A DNA stretch of 56,221 nucleotides from Oscillospiraceae bacterium. GTDB lineage: Bacteria > Bacillota > Clostridia > UBA1381 > UBA9506. The stretch spans positions 1 to 56,221 of the forward strand of contig SVKI01000008.1 in NCBI GenBank assembly GCA_015068555.1, written 5' to 3'. Shown here piece after piece: positions 36,707 to 45,367 of the stretch. The notes beneath the pieces are model-generated. The model did not search any database and was not told the DNA's origin. It saw only the letters and a program-made list of their open reading frames with translations. A program made the position numbers and the translations under genes. Each line of letters starts with the position of its first letter. Position 1 is the stretch's first letter.

Positions 36707-37711
36707 TTATTCGTTAACGATAACCACGGAAGCATCGCCTGTGAGCAGTTCAAAAAAGTCTACAGACACATAGGTTACACCGTCAATCAAAGCGGGAGCC
36801 TTCGCTAAGGTTAAGGCTGCGCGCTCTTTACCGGTAACCTGTTCGCTGTCTAACACAATGGTCAGAGCGTTAGATTCATTTTCTACCAAAACGCTTCTTG
36901 CTTCGCCGTTCCAGATAACTTCGTATCCCAATTTTTCGCTGATAGCTCGAATCGGCAGCATTTTTGTTCCTTCGCTTTCCTTCACTTCGCCGGCAAAGAG
37001 TTCACCCTGTACATACACGCCGGGCAGAAGTTCTTCCTGCTCTTCTACAACAACTTCTTCGGGCAGCAGCATCACTTTGGTGGGAGCAGCCTGTGCAGGC
37101 AGACTCATGGTCATCACTTCGCTCCAAGCTAAAATCTTTCTGCCTGCTTTAATGTCGGCAGCGGTTACAATATTTCTGGTGCGATAGGGAACGATTTCAG
37201 CCTCAGCACCAACAAAGAAGATGAAGTTGCCATCAGCCGTGGAAACCTCCAGACCGTTTTCACCCTCTGCTACAGAAGCAACGGTGCCATATAACGGAGC
37301 CACAGCAGTTTCTTCATTCACAATCACAATCACTTCTGCTGCGCTCTGAGGCGGAATGCTGAAGGTGCTTGCCAGGCCATGATAGCCTCTGATTTTTGTG
37401 CCTACTGTCAGTTCTTCAAAAGAAGCCGGTGTGCCGTCTGCTAAAATGATAACAGTTGCTTCACCGAGGTTTAAGCGCTGTGCTTCTTCTGCTTCGCCAA
37501 TCACAATGTACTGGCCCATTTCATCAGAAACAGCTTCGGTAATCACACCATCGCAGGTTGCATGTGTTGCTGCCGTTCCAAGAACAACTTCTTCCTGTTC
37601 TGCAATCAGCATCGGTGTATCTGCGGCGATTTCAGAGGCGCTTACACCGCCTGCCATCAAGCTGGCTGCCAAAAGTGCGGTTACAAATAAAATTCCTTTT
37701 TTGTTTTTCAT
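36707..37711 (-). CDS. Secreted copper-amine-oxidase-N-like stalk-domain protein
   Basis: Protein of 334 residues with a signal peptide (MKNKKGILFVTALLAASLMA). The middle 40-220 region looks like two beta-rich units (LADGTPASFEELTVGTKIRG). The C-terminal 110 residues, from LPGVYVQGELF through MLPIRAISEKLGYEVIWNGE to the end, form a copper amine oxidase N-terminal-like domain. In Clostridia this domain occurs in cell-wall-associated proteins and has no oxidase activity by itself. GGAG precedes the ATG. The gene is monocistronic; the function is unknown. Confidence 0.85.
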   Translation of the reverse strand: MKNKKGILFVTALLAASLMAGGVSASEIAADTPMLIAEQEEVVLGTAATHATCDGVITEAVSDEMGQYIVIGEAEEAQRLNLGEATVIILADGTPASFEELTVGTKIRGYHGLASTFSIPPQSAAEVIVIVNEETAVAPLYGTVASVAEGENGLEVSTADGNFIFFVGAEAEIVPYRTRNIVTAADIKAGRKILAWSEVMTMSLPAQAAPTKVMLLPEEVVVEEQEELLPGVYVQGELFAGEVKESEGTKMLPIRAISEKLGYEVIWNGEARSVLVENESNALTIVLDSEQVTGKERAALTLAKAPALIDGVTYVSVDFFELLTGDASVVIVNE

Positions 37712-37916
37712 TATGTACTCTCCTTTTTATTCGGTTTTTCACCGTTTTATTGTGAACACAACAAGGTTCTCCGAAATTCTCAACCTTTAGTTTGTTAGAA
37801 ATTCGCGAGGTTCTTATTTTGTTTTACACTTCTTTAGACGCAATGCTTTAAAAAAAGTTCCACATATTTTTAAATTTTTTTAAAAAAATATAATTATCCC
37901 GGATTTTTATCGAATC

Positions 37917-37923
37917 CATACTA
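37917..37923 (+). promoter_or_regulatory. Possible forespore sigma-factor -10 for gpr
   Basis: CATACTA matches the -10 consensus of sigma-F/sigma-G promoters and lies 20 bases before the gpr start. The -35 is not clear. Forespore expression of gpr is expected from other spore formers. Confidence 0.4.
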
Positions 37924-37943
37924 TAAAGAAAAGGATGTTTTTC

Positions 37944-38882
37944 ATGTTTTCAATCCGTACCGATTTGGCCATTGAAGCCCACGAAATGCTCACCGAATCC
38001 ACCTCCGACATACAGGGTGTTGCCTGTGATACGTCCAGACATAATAACATAGCTGTCACCCGCGTCACAGTATCAACCGAAGAAGCGGCCAAAGCGCTTG
38101 GAAAACCAGTCGGCCGGTATATCACCTTGGAATTTAATGAATTAAATCTCGCTGATGCCGAATATCACGCATACATTTGCAAACAATTAGCCAATGAACT
38201 AAATGGCCTGCTGCCTAAGAAAGAGAAACAACTGATTCTTGTTGTAGGCTTAGGCAACCACAACATCACACCTGATGCCTTGGGACCACTGGTTGTTTCC
38301 AAAGTATTGGTCACGCGCCATTTAATGCATCAGCCTCCCTTTACTGCTGAAAAAGGCATTGGTCCCGTCAGCGCCATTGCACCCGGCGTTTTAGGGCTCA
38401 CCGGTATGGAAACGGCCGAAATCGTGCAAGGCATCTCCGGCACCGTTAAACCCGATGCCGTGATTGTGATTGATGCCCTGGCCGCCCGGAATTTAAATCG
38501 CCTAAACACAACCATTCAACTCTGCGATACAGGCATCAGTCCCGGTGCCGGAGTCGGAAACAAAAGAAAAGAACTGAATCAGAAAACGCTGGGCATTCCC
38601 GTGATTGCCGTTGGTGTTCCAACCGTGATTGACGCAGCAACCCTGACAGCGGATGTCATGCACGCCATGACTCTTTCATCAGGTGCCGACGAAGAAAACG
38701 AACGCAGCAAAATGCTTGCCGCCCTGCATCATCTGCTGCCGGAAGACATCAGCCGATGCATGGTGACACCGAAGGATATTGACCTGACAATAGAAACGGT
38801 TTCAAAAATTGTTGCAGGCGGCATAAACCTTGCTCTGCACAAGGGTCTCACTTTAGAAGACGTCAATGCCTATACCTCATAA
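37944..38882 (+). CDS. gpr: Germination protease GPR
   Basis: Protein of 312 residues from the ATG at 37944, 8 bases after AAGGA; an ATG at 37935 overlaps that site. It has the family N-terminus (FSIRTDLAIEAHEM) and the core motifs VGLGNHNITPDALGPLVV and VIVIDALAARNLNRLNTTIQ, followed by TGISPGAGVGNKRKEL. GPR is an atypical aspartic protease made as a zymogen in the forespore; it degrades small acid-soluble spore proteins at germination. It marks the organism as a spore former. Confidence 0.96.
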   Translation: MFSIRTDLAIEAHEMLTESTSDIQGVACDTSRHNNIAVTRVTVSTEEAAKALGKPVGRYITLEFNELNLADAEYHAYICKQLANELNGLLPKKEKQLILVVGLGNHNITPDALGPLVVSKVLVTRHLMHQPPFTAEKGIGPVSAIAPGVLGLTGMETAEIVQGISGTVKPDAVIVIDALAARNLNRLNTTIQLCDTGISPGAGVGNKRKELNQKTLGIPVIAVGVPTVIDAATLTADVMHAMTLSSGADEENERSKMLAALHHLLPEDISRCMVTPKDIDLTIETVSKIVAGGINLALHKGLTLEDVNAYTS

Positions 38883-38920
38883 AACGTCCGTAAAACAACC
38901 CTTTTGCTCTTTTGACGGGT

Positions 38921-38997
38921 GATTGTAGGGTTTGGCGCTTTCCGACAAACCGTTATTGTACATTTGCGGCACATCCTAAAGGCTGTGCCCTACAATC
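38921..38997. repeat. Dispersed inverted repeat with GATTGTAGGG ends
   Basis: The ends GATTGTAGGG and CCCTACAATC are exact complements, 77 bases apart in total. The interior differs from the copies at 4209 and 8255, including TTTGGCGC and GCGGCACA instead of the GGCGGAT core. It is noncoding and lies just after gpr. Confidence 0.6.
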
Positions 38998-39049
38998 CAC
39001 CCCATCCACAAAGGGAAGGCTTTATTATGTAAGCTAAAAGCTCTTTGGA

Positions 39050-39116
39050 ACCACGCAGACTTAGCGTGGTTTTCGTTATACAAAAAGGCAGACAAAGCAA
39101 GCTTTGTCTGCCTTTT
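39050..39116. terminator. Double terminator after the dockerin-like gene
   Basis: A 7-bp hairpin (ACCACGC/GCGTGGT, 39050-39070) is followed by TTTTCG. A 16-bp hairpin at 39083-39116 (AAAAGGCAGACAAAGC and complement) follows. It serves the convergent gpr and dockerin-like genes. Confidence 0.82.
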
Positions 39117-39132
39117 ATCATTTTATGACTGA

Positions 39133-42100
39133 TTATTTATTCCAGGAAACGAGCACATAAGCTACGTCTTTAGAATCTACAACGCCGTCACGGTTTAAGT
39201 CATATTCAACATATTTCCAAGCGTTTTCGGTATTGCCTGCTTTTTCAGCAAAGTGAGAAACCACAGCAGAAAGGTCATAAATGTTGATGTGATTATCTGC
39301 CAGGATATCACCTGCTAAGAAGGTTGTGAAGGTACTGTATTCACCCTTCTCTACATCGGTTGCCTTGTCCATCACGTTGTTCCAGAAGTACAGCTCTTTA
39401 TGATCGTTCATATTCACAGCATAACGAGCTGTTCTGTAACCCTTACCGGAAACGGTTACGGTGTAGGTGTTGTTAAGAACCAGTTTATCTTCAACTGTCA
39501 CAACATAAGAACCGTCTGCCAGCATTTTGCCACCTAATTCATAGGGGATGGTCTTGTTCACGCCGTCAATATTGCCGGAAATTTCAACCTTCATTTCCTG
39601 ATATGCTTTCGCCTGGTCTACAACTTCATTCGGGAAGTCAACTTTAATAGTAAGAGTTTTTGTCGGGACTTTGATGGTTGCAGAGATGGAGCCAACCATA
39701 TCTTCGCCAACCGGTACGGGAGGATTGATAACAAGACCTGCAGCCGGTGTGAAGCCATCAACAATGCTGTTCTTGATTTCGGTTGCATATACGGCATTGG
39801 TTGTTACACTATCATCTGTTTTCAGCGTGTATGTGCCGTAACCGTTGATGGTAATGGTACCAATCGGAATAGCAGCGCCGGATTCCTGATACTTTTTGTA
39901 ACCATCATAGTTGAACATAAATCTGTCGCCCTTCTGTGTCAGGCTAACGCCTTCGGCAGGCTCAACAGCATAGTCCATAGCACCGCCGGTTACAGCCTGG
40001 GTGCCGTCAAAAGCAAAGGTCAGGTCAGCAGATGCAAGTTCGTGAATGATTTCTTTTGCGGCAACATCGTTCACGCCGGCAAGAATGATTTGATACTTAT
40101 CTTTACCTTCCAGGTTGTCTTCGCCATTTGCGTCTACGTCAACTTTTTTGTACTGAACATAAATCTTGCTTGCCTCGGTGTTAATAACACCTTCAGAAGC
40201 ATCGTTAAACAATTCTGTGTCGGCTTCAACTGCTTCAAGGGTGGAACTTTTATCAACCGTAATTAGGCCTGCTGTGTATTTATCAGGATTGGGTTCGGGA
40301 CCATTGGGGCCATAGTAATGTCTTACCTTTTCAGCATAGACATAGGAGCCTTCTGTTACGGCAATCGTGCCATTTTCGGTAATCGAGCCAAATTGTCTTG
40401 TGTAGCCAGTTGTGTTTTTGAGGACACAGGGTTTTGCTGCCCAAAGAATCATGTTGCCGGCAACATCCCCTTCGCCAAGGTCAGCAAAGCCATCAAATGT
40501 ACAATTTTCAAATGTTGCACCGGCTCTGTAAACAAAGTTTCCGTAAGCAGCTTCAATTTCACAATCTTTTAAGAATACGCTACCATCGCCATTCGCACAG
40601 ATGTAAGAATACTGAATATCATCAAAGTCAATAACGCAGTTTTCAAAATATGCTGTAGCAGTCGGATGAACCAGATCTATCCAATAAAACATACCTGTGC
40701 TGTCATCTCTTTCTTTGATAAGAAGAGTCATATCTTCAAATTTTACGCTTTGATTATTACTGATATTGAGCATAGTACTGCCTTGAGCAGCACTTGTGAA
40801 GTCCATAGTACCGTTTTTAAAGGTAAGGTTTTTAGCCGCTACACCCGGCATGGAACTTACTGCAACCTCGTTACCCATTAAATCGATAACGTCATCTTTT
40901 ACTGCAGCTGTGATAGCTTCTGAGAGGGTTTCGTAGTATTTTGTATTTCCCTCGGCATCTGTTATGAAAGCAACTTTGTTCACGCAAACTCCATCAACAA
41001 TAGCAGTTCCGTTTCCGTTGGTGCTGCTTTTAAAGATAGCAATGGGTTCTCCGCTTTCGGTTGTACAATCGTTAAAGTATGCCATATATTTTGGTGAATA
41101 GCCTACAAATATAGATCTTTCAAGGTCAAAATGGCATTCATTGAATGTTAACCCGTTTGCGGTTCCCCAAGAGTTGAATGCATAGCCTTTAAACTGCGTA
41201 CCTTCACAGGTAACAGTATTATACGTCGCACAAAGAGCCACAACACCATTGAGAATCTTACAATTTCTCATAACAAGATTTGAGTTATTTGCCTCATCTG
41301 CATGGAATGCATAAACCTCATTTGAGGCACCCTTTGGATTAAAGACACATTCATCAAATGTAACATCGCCGGTAGGATAGCACCACTGGAATGCACTACC
41401 TTCTGAATTAAATACGCATTTTACGAACGTACCGCTATTTCCATACATTTGTTGTGATTTGGGTTCATAGTTAAAGGTAATTCCTTCAATGCGCTGTTTT
41501 TTACCTCGAAAGAAAGGTGTTGCGTTGATAACAACTTCGCCCTGTGCTACAATTTCAATGTCACTTTCGTCAATGACAAAATCGCCACCATAATTATATT
41601 CACCTGCAAAGATAACCATACTATCGCCATCATCTAAGTCATTGATAGCAGCCTGCAGGCTTTCATACGGCACGCCATTAGTTGAAGCTACAGGTGTATA
41701 GATGTTTTCGCTCGGGATAGGAAGGCTTACATTTGTTCCGCTATTCACATAATCATCCGTATTCATTGTGTTGCCAACCATGGCAATTTCTGCATTTTTA
41801 ATGCTTTCATTAAGTTGCCAGAATGCGGGAGTGTTATTATTGGAAACATTGTTTGCAATCATGATAGCAGCATTTGCATAGTTACCGCCTGCAGCAAACT
41901 GAATGAGACCACGCATGTTGTCGCCGCTCTCAACTGCATCATTGAATTTATTACCTTCTATCGAAATCTGTGTTACATCGCCATCGGCTGCAAGCATAAT
42001 TGCACTTCTGCAGTTATTGAAAACATTGTTTGTAACAATGGCTTTTTCGCTTCTAACCCAATGAAGCGCATATGCATCTACATTAGCAAAGGTACAACCA

Positions 42101-42609
42101 TCTACATATGTTTCACTTGCATCCCAGGGAGAAACAAGAACTTTATCAAATGTACAATTGGTAAAAGTGAGTTTACCTGTATTGAGTATTTGTAATTCCG
42201 CCTGTTTCTGTGCGACTGCCGTATAAGAATTTGCCCAAGCAGTATTAGCACAATATACGCCATCAGCGGGAACAAAAACGAAATTAACGTTAGAGATTTC
42301 AACATCTCCTAAGCTACTTAAAATCTGATACTGCAAATTATTGTTGTTTACTCTGTGAGGCGTGTTTCCCGTTGCAGGAGCATCGTTTGCGGGGCAGGCA
42401 TGTCCTGATATATTATTGCGACAGCCACTCTCCGGGGACCATTTAACGGTAATATTTTTACCGTCATATACACCGTTTCCACTTTCTACAAGTGCGAGGA
42501 AAGCATCCATATCAATTTCTGTTACAGCGCCACCTTCAGCAAACACGCTAAAGCTCATTGTGCCCAGTACCATTAAGGCACAAACCAGTAATGATAAAAT
42601 TTTCTTCAT
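39133..42609 (-). CDS. Secreted beta-helix protein with C-terminal dockerin-like domain
   Basis: Protein of 1158 residues with a signal peptide (MKKILSLLVCALMVLGTMSF). Residues 40-800 are rich in short N-x-F/V repeats typical of right-handed beta-helix folds (IEGNKFND, FTNCTFDKV, FENCTFDGF). Beta-sandwich regions follow (about 830-1090). The last 60 residues contain a dockerin-like pair: a degenerate first half (AGDILADNHINIYDLSAVV) and a full second EF-hand-like repeat (DLNRDGVVDSKDVAYVL). A catalytic site is not identifiable. It may be an adhesin or a pectin-type enzyme. No cohesin protein is in the window. It has its own promoter and a structured leader. Confidence 0.82.
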   Translation of the reverse strand: MKKILSLLVCALMVLGTMSFSVFAEGGAVTEIDMDAFLALVESGNGVYDGKNITVKWSPESGCRNNISGHACPANDAPATGNTPHRVNNNNLQYQILSSLGDVEISNVNFVFVPADGVYCANTAWANSYTAVAQKQAELQILNTGKLTFTNCTFDKVLVSPWDASETYVDGCTFANVDAYALHWVRSEKAIVTNNVFNNCRSAIMLAADGDVTQISIEGNKFNDAVESGDNMRGLIQFAAGGNYANAAIMIANNVSNNNTPAFWQLNESIKNAEIAMVGNTMNTDDYVNSGTNVSLPIPSENIYTPVASTNGVPYESLQAAINDLDDGDSMVIFAGEYNYGGDFVIDESDIEIVAQGEVVINATPFFRGKKQRIEGITFNYEPKSQQMYGNSGTFVKCVFNSEGSAFQWCYPTGDVTFDECVFNPKGASNEVYAFHADEANNSNLVMRNCKILNGVVALCATYNTVTCEGTQFKGYAFNSWGTANGLTFNECHFDLERSIFVGYSPKYMAYFNDCTTESGEPIAIFKSSTNGNGTAIVDGVCVNKVAFITDAEGNTKYYETLSEAITAAVKDDVIDLMGNEVAVSSMPGVAAKNLTFKNGTMDFTSAAQGSTMLNISNNQSVKFEDMTLLIKERDDSTGMFYWIDLVHPTATAYFENCVIDFDDIQYSYICANGDGSVFLKDCEIEAAYGNFVYRAGATFENCTFDGFADLGEGDVAGNMILWAAKPCVLKNTTGYTRQFGSITENGTIAVTEGSYVYAEKVRHYYGPNGPEPNPDKYTAGLITVDKSSTLEAVEADTELFNDASEGVINTEASKIYVQYKKVDVDANGEDNLEGKDKYQIILAGVNDVAAKEIIHELASADLTFAFDGTQAVTGGAMDYAVEPAEGVSLTQKGDRFMFNYDGYKKYQESGAAIPIGTITINGYGTYTLKTDDSVTTNAVYATEIKNSIVDGFTPAAGLVINPPVPVGEDMVGSISATIKVPTKTLTIKVDFPNEVVDQAKAYQEMKVEISGNIDGVNKTIPYELGGKMLADGSYVVTVEDKLVLNNTYTVTVSGKGYRTARYAVNMNDHKELYFWNNVMDKATDVEKGEYSTFTTFLAGDILADNHINIYDLSAVVSHFAEKAGNTENAWKYVEYDLNRDGVVDSKDVAYVLVSWNK

Positions 42610-42694
42610 CTTTTACTTCCTTTCTTAATATAAAAATGTATATGTAAACACCTCTGCAAGCAGAGATAGTAATTCTCAAAACGATCACTAAAGA

Positions 42695-42740
42695 CCTTTG
42701 TAGTATGTAGGTATACATACTACAAAGGGGTACCCCTTTG
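42695..42740 (-). other. Overlapping palindromes in the leader of the dockerin-like gene
   Basis: A 15-bp-arm hairpin (42695-42728, CCTTTGTAGTATGTA with a GGTA loop) and a perfect 18-base palindrome (42723-42740, CAAAGGGGTACCCCTTTG) share CAAAGG. They lie directly after the predicted transcription start, so alternative 5' hairpins could form. The arrangement copies that at 9991-10033. Confidence 0.7.
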
Positions 42741-42756
42741 TCATTTACCGTATCAT

Positions 42757-42785
42757 TATATAATTAGCTGACAGGAAAGATGCAA
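42757..42785 (-). promoter_or_regulatory. Promoter of the dockerin-like gene
   Basis: On the minus strand TTGCAT (42785-42780), 17 bases, TATATA (42762-42757); a start near 42750 would give a leader of about 140 bases. Confidence 0.55.
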
Positions 42786-42841
42786 TTCATTCTACCAGGA
42801 GTAAAAATGCTTGCTTGCAAGGGCATTTTTACGACGCCGTC

Positions 42842-42925
42842 AATTGGCATACGCAGGCTGAAAGACTGCAAGCGAGTTGTAAACTCGCAGGAGTTTTGCA
42901 AAGCAAAACTCCATATATGCCAATT
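42842..42925. repeat. Cloverleaf-like inverted-repeat element
   Basis: An outer perfect 10-bp stem (AATTGGCATA at 42842-42851, complement at 42916-42925) encloses hairpins: GCGAGTT/AACTCGC (42872-42888), GGAGTTTTGC/GCAAAACTCC (42890-42912) and a weaker GCAG/CTGC. The segment from 42786 to 43080 contains further small hairpins (for example TTCTATA/TATAGAA and AACCCAT/ATGGGTT) but no gene. It is not a tRNA, as there is no T-arm or anticodon arm. Confidence 0.55.
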
Positions 42926-43093
42926 ATAGCACGACTGTTCTATAAAGTCAATATAGAACGCGACTGTTTTTTCGACAAGACGAGCGTTTTAAATTGGCCT
43001 GCCAACCTTGTAATGATTATTTGCAACCCATGAATGGGTTATCTTTTTGCAGCCTTCCCCTCAAGGGTAATGCTTTAATACGCAAGGGCAAAC

Positions 43094-43119
43094 AAAAAAA
43101 AGACGCTATTAAAGCGTCT
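43094..43119 (-). terminator. rnpB terminator
   Basis: On the minus strand AGACGCT/AGCGTCT with a 5-base loop is followed by a run of T (43100-43094). Confidence 0.9.
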
Positions 43120-43127
43120 CTTTTGGC

Positions 43128-43473
43128 ATAAGCAATCCTGTAAGCCGAGTTTTGTATTTGATGATCATCTATCTAGACCGAATATTACTACCCGGTTCAA
43201 GCCACCGCCAAGCAAAGGCATGCCGGGCAAGCTTAGCCTATGCGAGCCAATACGGTGTTGCTTCGGATGGGGTTTACAGAGCCGTTACGTCTCCGCAACG
43301 CTGGTGAGCTCTTACCTCACCTTTCCACCATCACCGGTTTAAAACCGGCAGTCTATTTCTGTTGCACTATCCTTAGAGTCGCCTCCACCGGGAGTTACCC
43401 GGCACCCTGCCCTGCGAAGCTCGGACTTTCCTCGTTGATGCATAGCATCCCCGCGACCATCTGGATTACTTAC
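43128..43473 (-). ncRNA. rnpB: RNase P RNA, bacterial type A
   Basis: The conserved blocks are present in order on the minus strand: GAGGAAAGTCCGAGC near the 5' side, CAGGGTGCCGGGTAACTCCC, GGAAAGGTGAGG, GAGCTCACCAGC, and ATAGATGATC with ACTCGGCTTACAGG near the 3' end. The P1 helix pairs AAGTAATCC with GGATTGCTT. It is the catalytic RNA that removes tRNA 5' leaders. Ends are set from P1, the promoter and the terminator, to within a few bases. Confidence 0.96.
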
Positions 43474-43479
43474 CCCGTC

Positions 43480-43508
43480 AGTATAACACAGCGTCCTTTT
43501 TTTGTCAA
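43480..43508 (-). promoter_or_regulatory. rnpB promoter
   Basis: On the minus strand TTGACA (43508-43503), 17 bases, TATACT (43485-43480): near-consensus. It overlaps the space right at the end of the NUDIX gene. Confidence 0.88.
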
Positions 43509-43512
43509 GAAC

Positions 43513-44052
43513 TCAGCTGCGTTTCATAAATTCGTTGGCTTTTAAAATACCAATCACGGTTTTACCGTCTTGCAGCTCGTTATGCATAACCATATCCATC
43601 AATGTATCCATCGGGATTTTTTCCACTTCTAAAAATTCATCGGGATCAAGATGCGCATCGCCGACTGAAAGTTCCCGTGCCAGGTAGATATGAATCCATT
43701 CACGGCAAAAGCCGGGAGAAACCATGAACTTGCCAAGATAATCATACTTTTGGGCTGAAAGACCGGTTTCCTCTTCAAGTTCACGCACGCAACACGCAAA
43801 TGGATCTTCACCAGCATCTAATTTGCCGGCCGGAATCTCCATAATCACCTCACCGAAGGGATAGCGGAACTGACGCACCATGTATACTTCTCCGTCATCA
43901 TTCACAGCTACAACCGCTACACCGCCCGGGTGCTCAACCACCTCACGCGTGGCTTCGCTGCCGTTTGGCAAAGACACGGTATCACGACGTAACGTGATAA
44001 TTTTTCCCTTAAAGATTTCTTCCTGGCTGATTGTTTTTTCAATTAAATCCAT
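43513..44052 (-). CDS. NUDIX hydrolase, ADP-ribose pyrophosphatase type
   Basis: Protein of 179 residues with the NUDIX box GKLDAGEDPFACCVRELEEE followed by TGL (GX5EX7REUXEEXGU). The upstream RQFRYPFGEVIMEIPAG is typical of ADP-sugar pyrophosphatases (NudF-like). It hydrolyses ADP-ribose to AMP and ribose 5-phosphate, as a housekeeping activity. The start overlaps the end of trmD by 14 bases, and its AAGGAGG lies inside trmD, so the genes are coupled. Confidence 0.93.
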   Translation of the reverse strand: MDLIEKTISQEEIFKGKIITLRRDTVSLPNGSEATREVVEHPGGVAVVAVNDDGEVYMVRQFRYPFGEVIMEIPAGKLDAGEDPFACCVRELEEETGLSAQKYDYLGKFMVSPGFCREWIHIYLARELSVGDAHLDPDEFLEVEKIPMDTLMDMVMHNELQDGKTVIGILKANEFMKRS

Positions 44053-44788
44053 CGTTATCCTCCTTCATCAGCGATTCCACCCAATCATATTCTGCTTCTG
44101 TAAGCTCTGCCTCAAGCAAAAGCTCGGGGCGCTTTTTTAGCGTTCGCAAAATAGATTGCTCTCTTCTCCACTTTTCGATTTTTTCGTGATGTCCCGAAAG
44201 CAAAACCTCGGGTACCTCTTTCCCCATAAAAACAGGCGGGCGTGTGTACTGGGGATATTCTAAAAGTCCATTATATAAAGATTCTTCACTATAGGCTTCC
44301 TCAGAAGGCAATACACCCGGCACTAATCTTGCCACAGCATCAATCACCGCCATAGCTGCAATTTCGCCTCCGGTCAGCACATAATCGCCGATTGAAAGTT
44401 CTTCAACCTCAAGCGCTTCTAAAACTCGTTCATCCACACCCTCATAGTGACCGCACAAAAATACTAAATGTTCCTCTGTGGAAAGTTCTTTGGCGATTGC
44501 CTGATTAAAAACTCTACCCTGGGGCGAAAGATAAATCACGCGGGGTTTTGCAGAGGCATCCTTTGTCACTTCACAAAATGCCCTGTAAATAGGCTCTGCC
44601 TGCATCACCATGCCCATACCGCCGCCATAGGGGGAATCATCGATACGGTTATGTTTATTTTCAGCAAAATCTCTTATATTGGTGTATCTGATATCTAAAA
44701 TTTCATTCTTGACCGCACGACCAATGATGCTTTCTTCCAAAACGGATTGCAACATTTGCGGAAACAGCGTGAGACAATCAATTCTCAT
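44039..44788 (-). CDS. trmD: tRNA (guanine37-N1)-methyltransferase
   Basis: Protein of 249 residues beginning MRIDCLTLFPQM, with the SPOUT knot motifs: YLSPQGRVFNQA, LCGHYEGVDERV and IGDYVLTGGEIAAM. It methylates G37 in tRNAs to prevent frameshifting, using S-adenosylmethionine. It follows rimM by 27 bases, the standard order. The usual rpsP and KH-protein genes upstream are absent; clpX lies there instead. Confidence 0.98.
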   Translation of the reverse strand: MRIDCLTLFPQMLQSVLEESIIGRAVKNEILDIRYTNIRDFAENKHNRIDDSPYGGGMGMVMQAEPIYRAFCEVTKDASAKPRVIYLSPQGRVFNQAIAKELSTEEHLVFLCGHYEGVDERVLEALEVEELSIGDYVLTGGEIAAMAVIDAVARLVPGVLPSEEAYSEESLYNGLLEYPQYTRPPVFMGKEVPEVLLSGHHEKIEKWRREQSILRTLKKRPELLLEAELTEAEYDWVESLMKEDNDGFN

Positions 44789-44815
44789 GACAAGCTCCTT
44801 CTATGTACAATAACT

Positions 44816-45316
44816 TTATTCCAGCATGCCCTCAATCAGCGTTACATACATGATTTTTTCATCCATATCAATGTCGTTGACAAACTGTGAAACCGCCGGA
44901 ATGAGAGCCTTTCTGCCATCCGGCGTTGTCACTTCATACACATCATGGGCACCTGTGCGAAGCACATCGCTGACAGTGCCAATCACACCCTCATCCTCCG
45001 TGCTGACTGTGAGGCCGATGATATCTTCAATATAGAATTCACCTTCCGGCAAATCTTCGCTTTTTTCGACAAATAGGGTGCGACCTCGGTAGGTTTCTGC
45101 CGTTGACATATCATCTATACCACGCACCTTGATAATAGCGCAGTTTTTATGAATGCGCACGCGTTCTGCGTAAAGGGGTATATAACCGGACTTGTCCTTG
45201 AGGTAAAAAGTATCCACCTCGGTGAGTTCTTCCACATAATCAATAGCAGGGTTCAGCTTAATCTCACCGCGAACACCGTGTGTGTTTACAATTTTTCCAA
45301 CTTCAATACATTCCAT
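44816..45316 (-). CDS. rimM: Ribosome maturation factor RimM
   Basis: Protein of 166 residues with the N-terminal motif GKIVNTHGVRGEIKL and a C-terminal PRC-barrel containing FYIEDIIGLTV and ALIPAVSQFVNDIDM. It assists 16S rRNA processing in the 30S head. GGGGAGG precedes the ATG. It is first in the rimM-trmD-NUDIX operon. Confidence 0.97.
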   Translation of the reverse strand: MECIEVGKIVNTHGVRGEIKLNPAIDYVEELTEVDTFYLKDKSGYIPLYAERVRIHKNCAIIKVRGIDDMSTAETYRGRTLFVEKSEDLPEGEFYIEDIIGLTVSTEDEGVIGTVSDVLRTGAHDVYEVTTPDGRKALIPAVSQFVNDIDMDEKIMYVTLIEGMLE

Positions 45317-45337
45317 TTACAAAACCTCCCCGATATG

Positions 45338-45367
45338 AAATAAGGCGGCTATCTGCCGCCTTATTTT
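45338..45367. terminator. Terminator of clpX
   Basis: AAATAAGGCGGC pairs with its complement across a 5-base loop and overlaps the clpX stop codon by two bases; short T-runs lie on both sides. Confidence 0.75.

Noticed and set aside
42842-42925. Possible tRNA because of the cloverleaf-like fold
   Set aside because: There is no TTCGA T-loop, no anticodon-arm pattern, and the outer stem has 10 rather than 7 bp.
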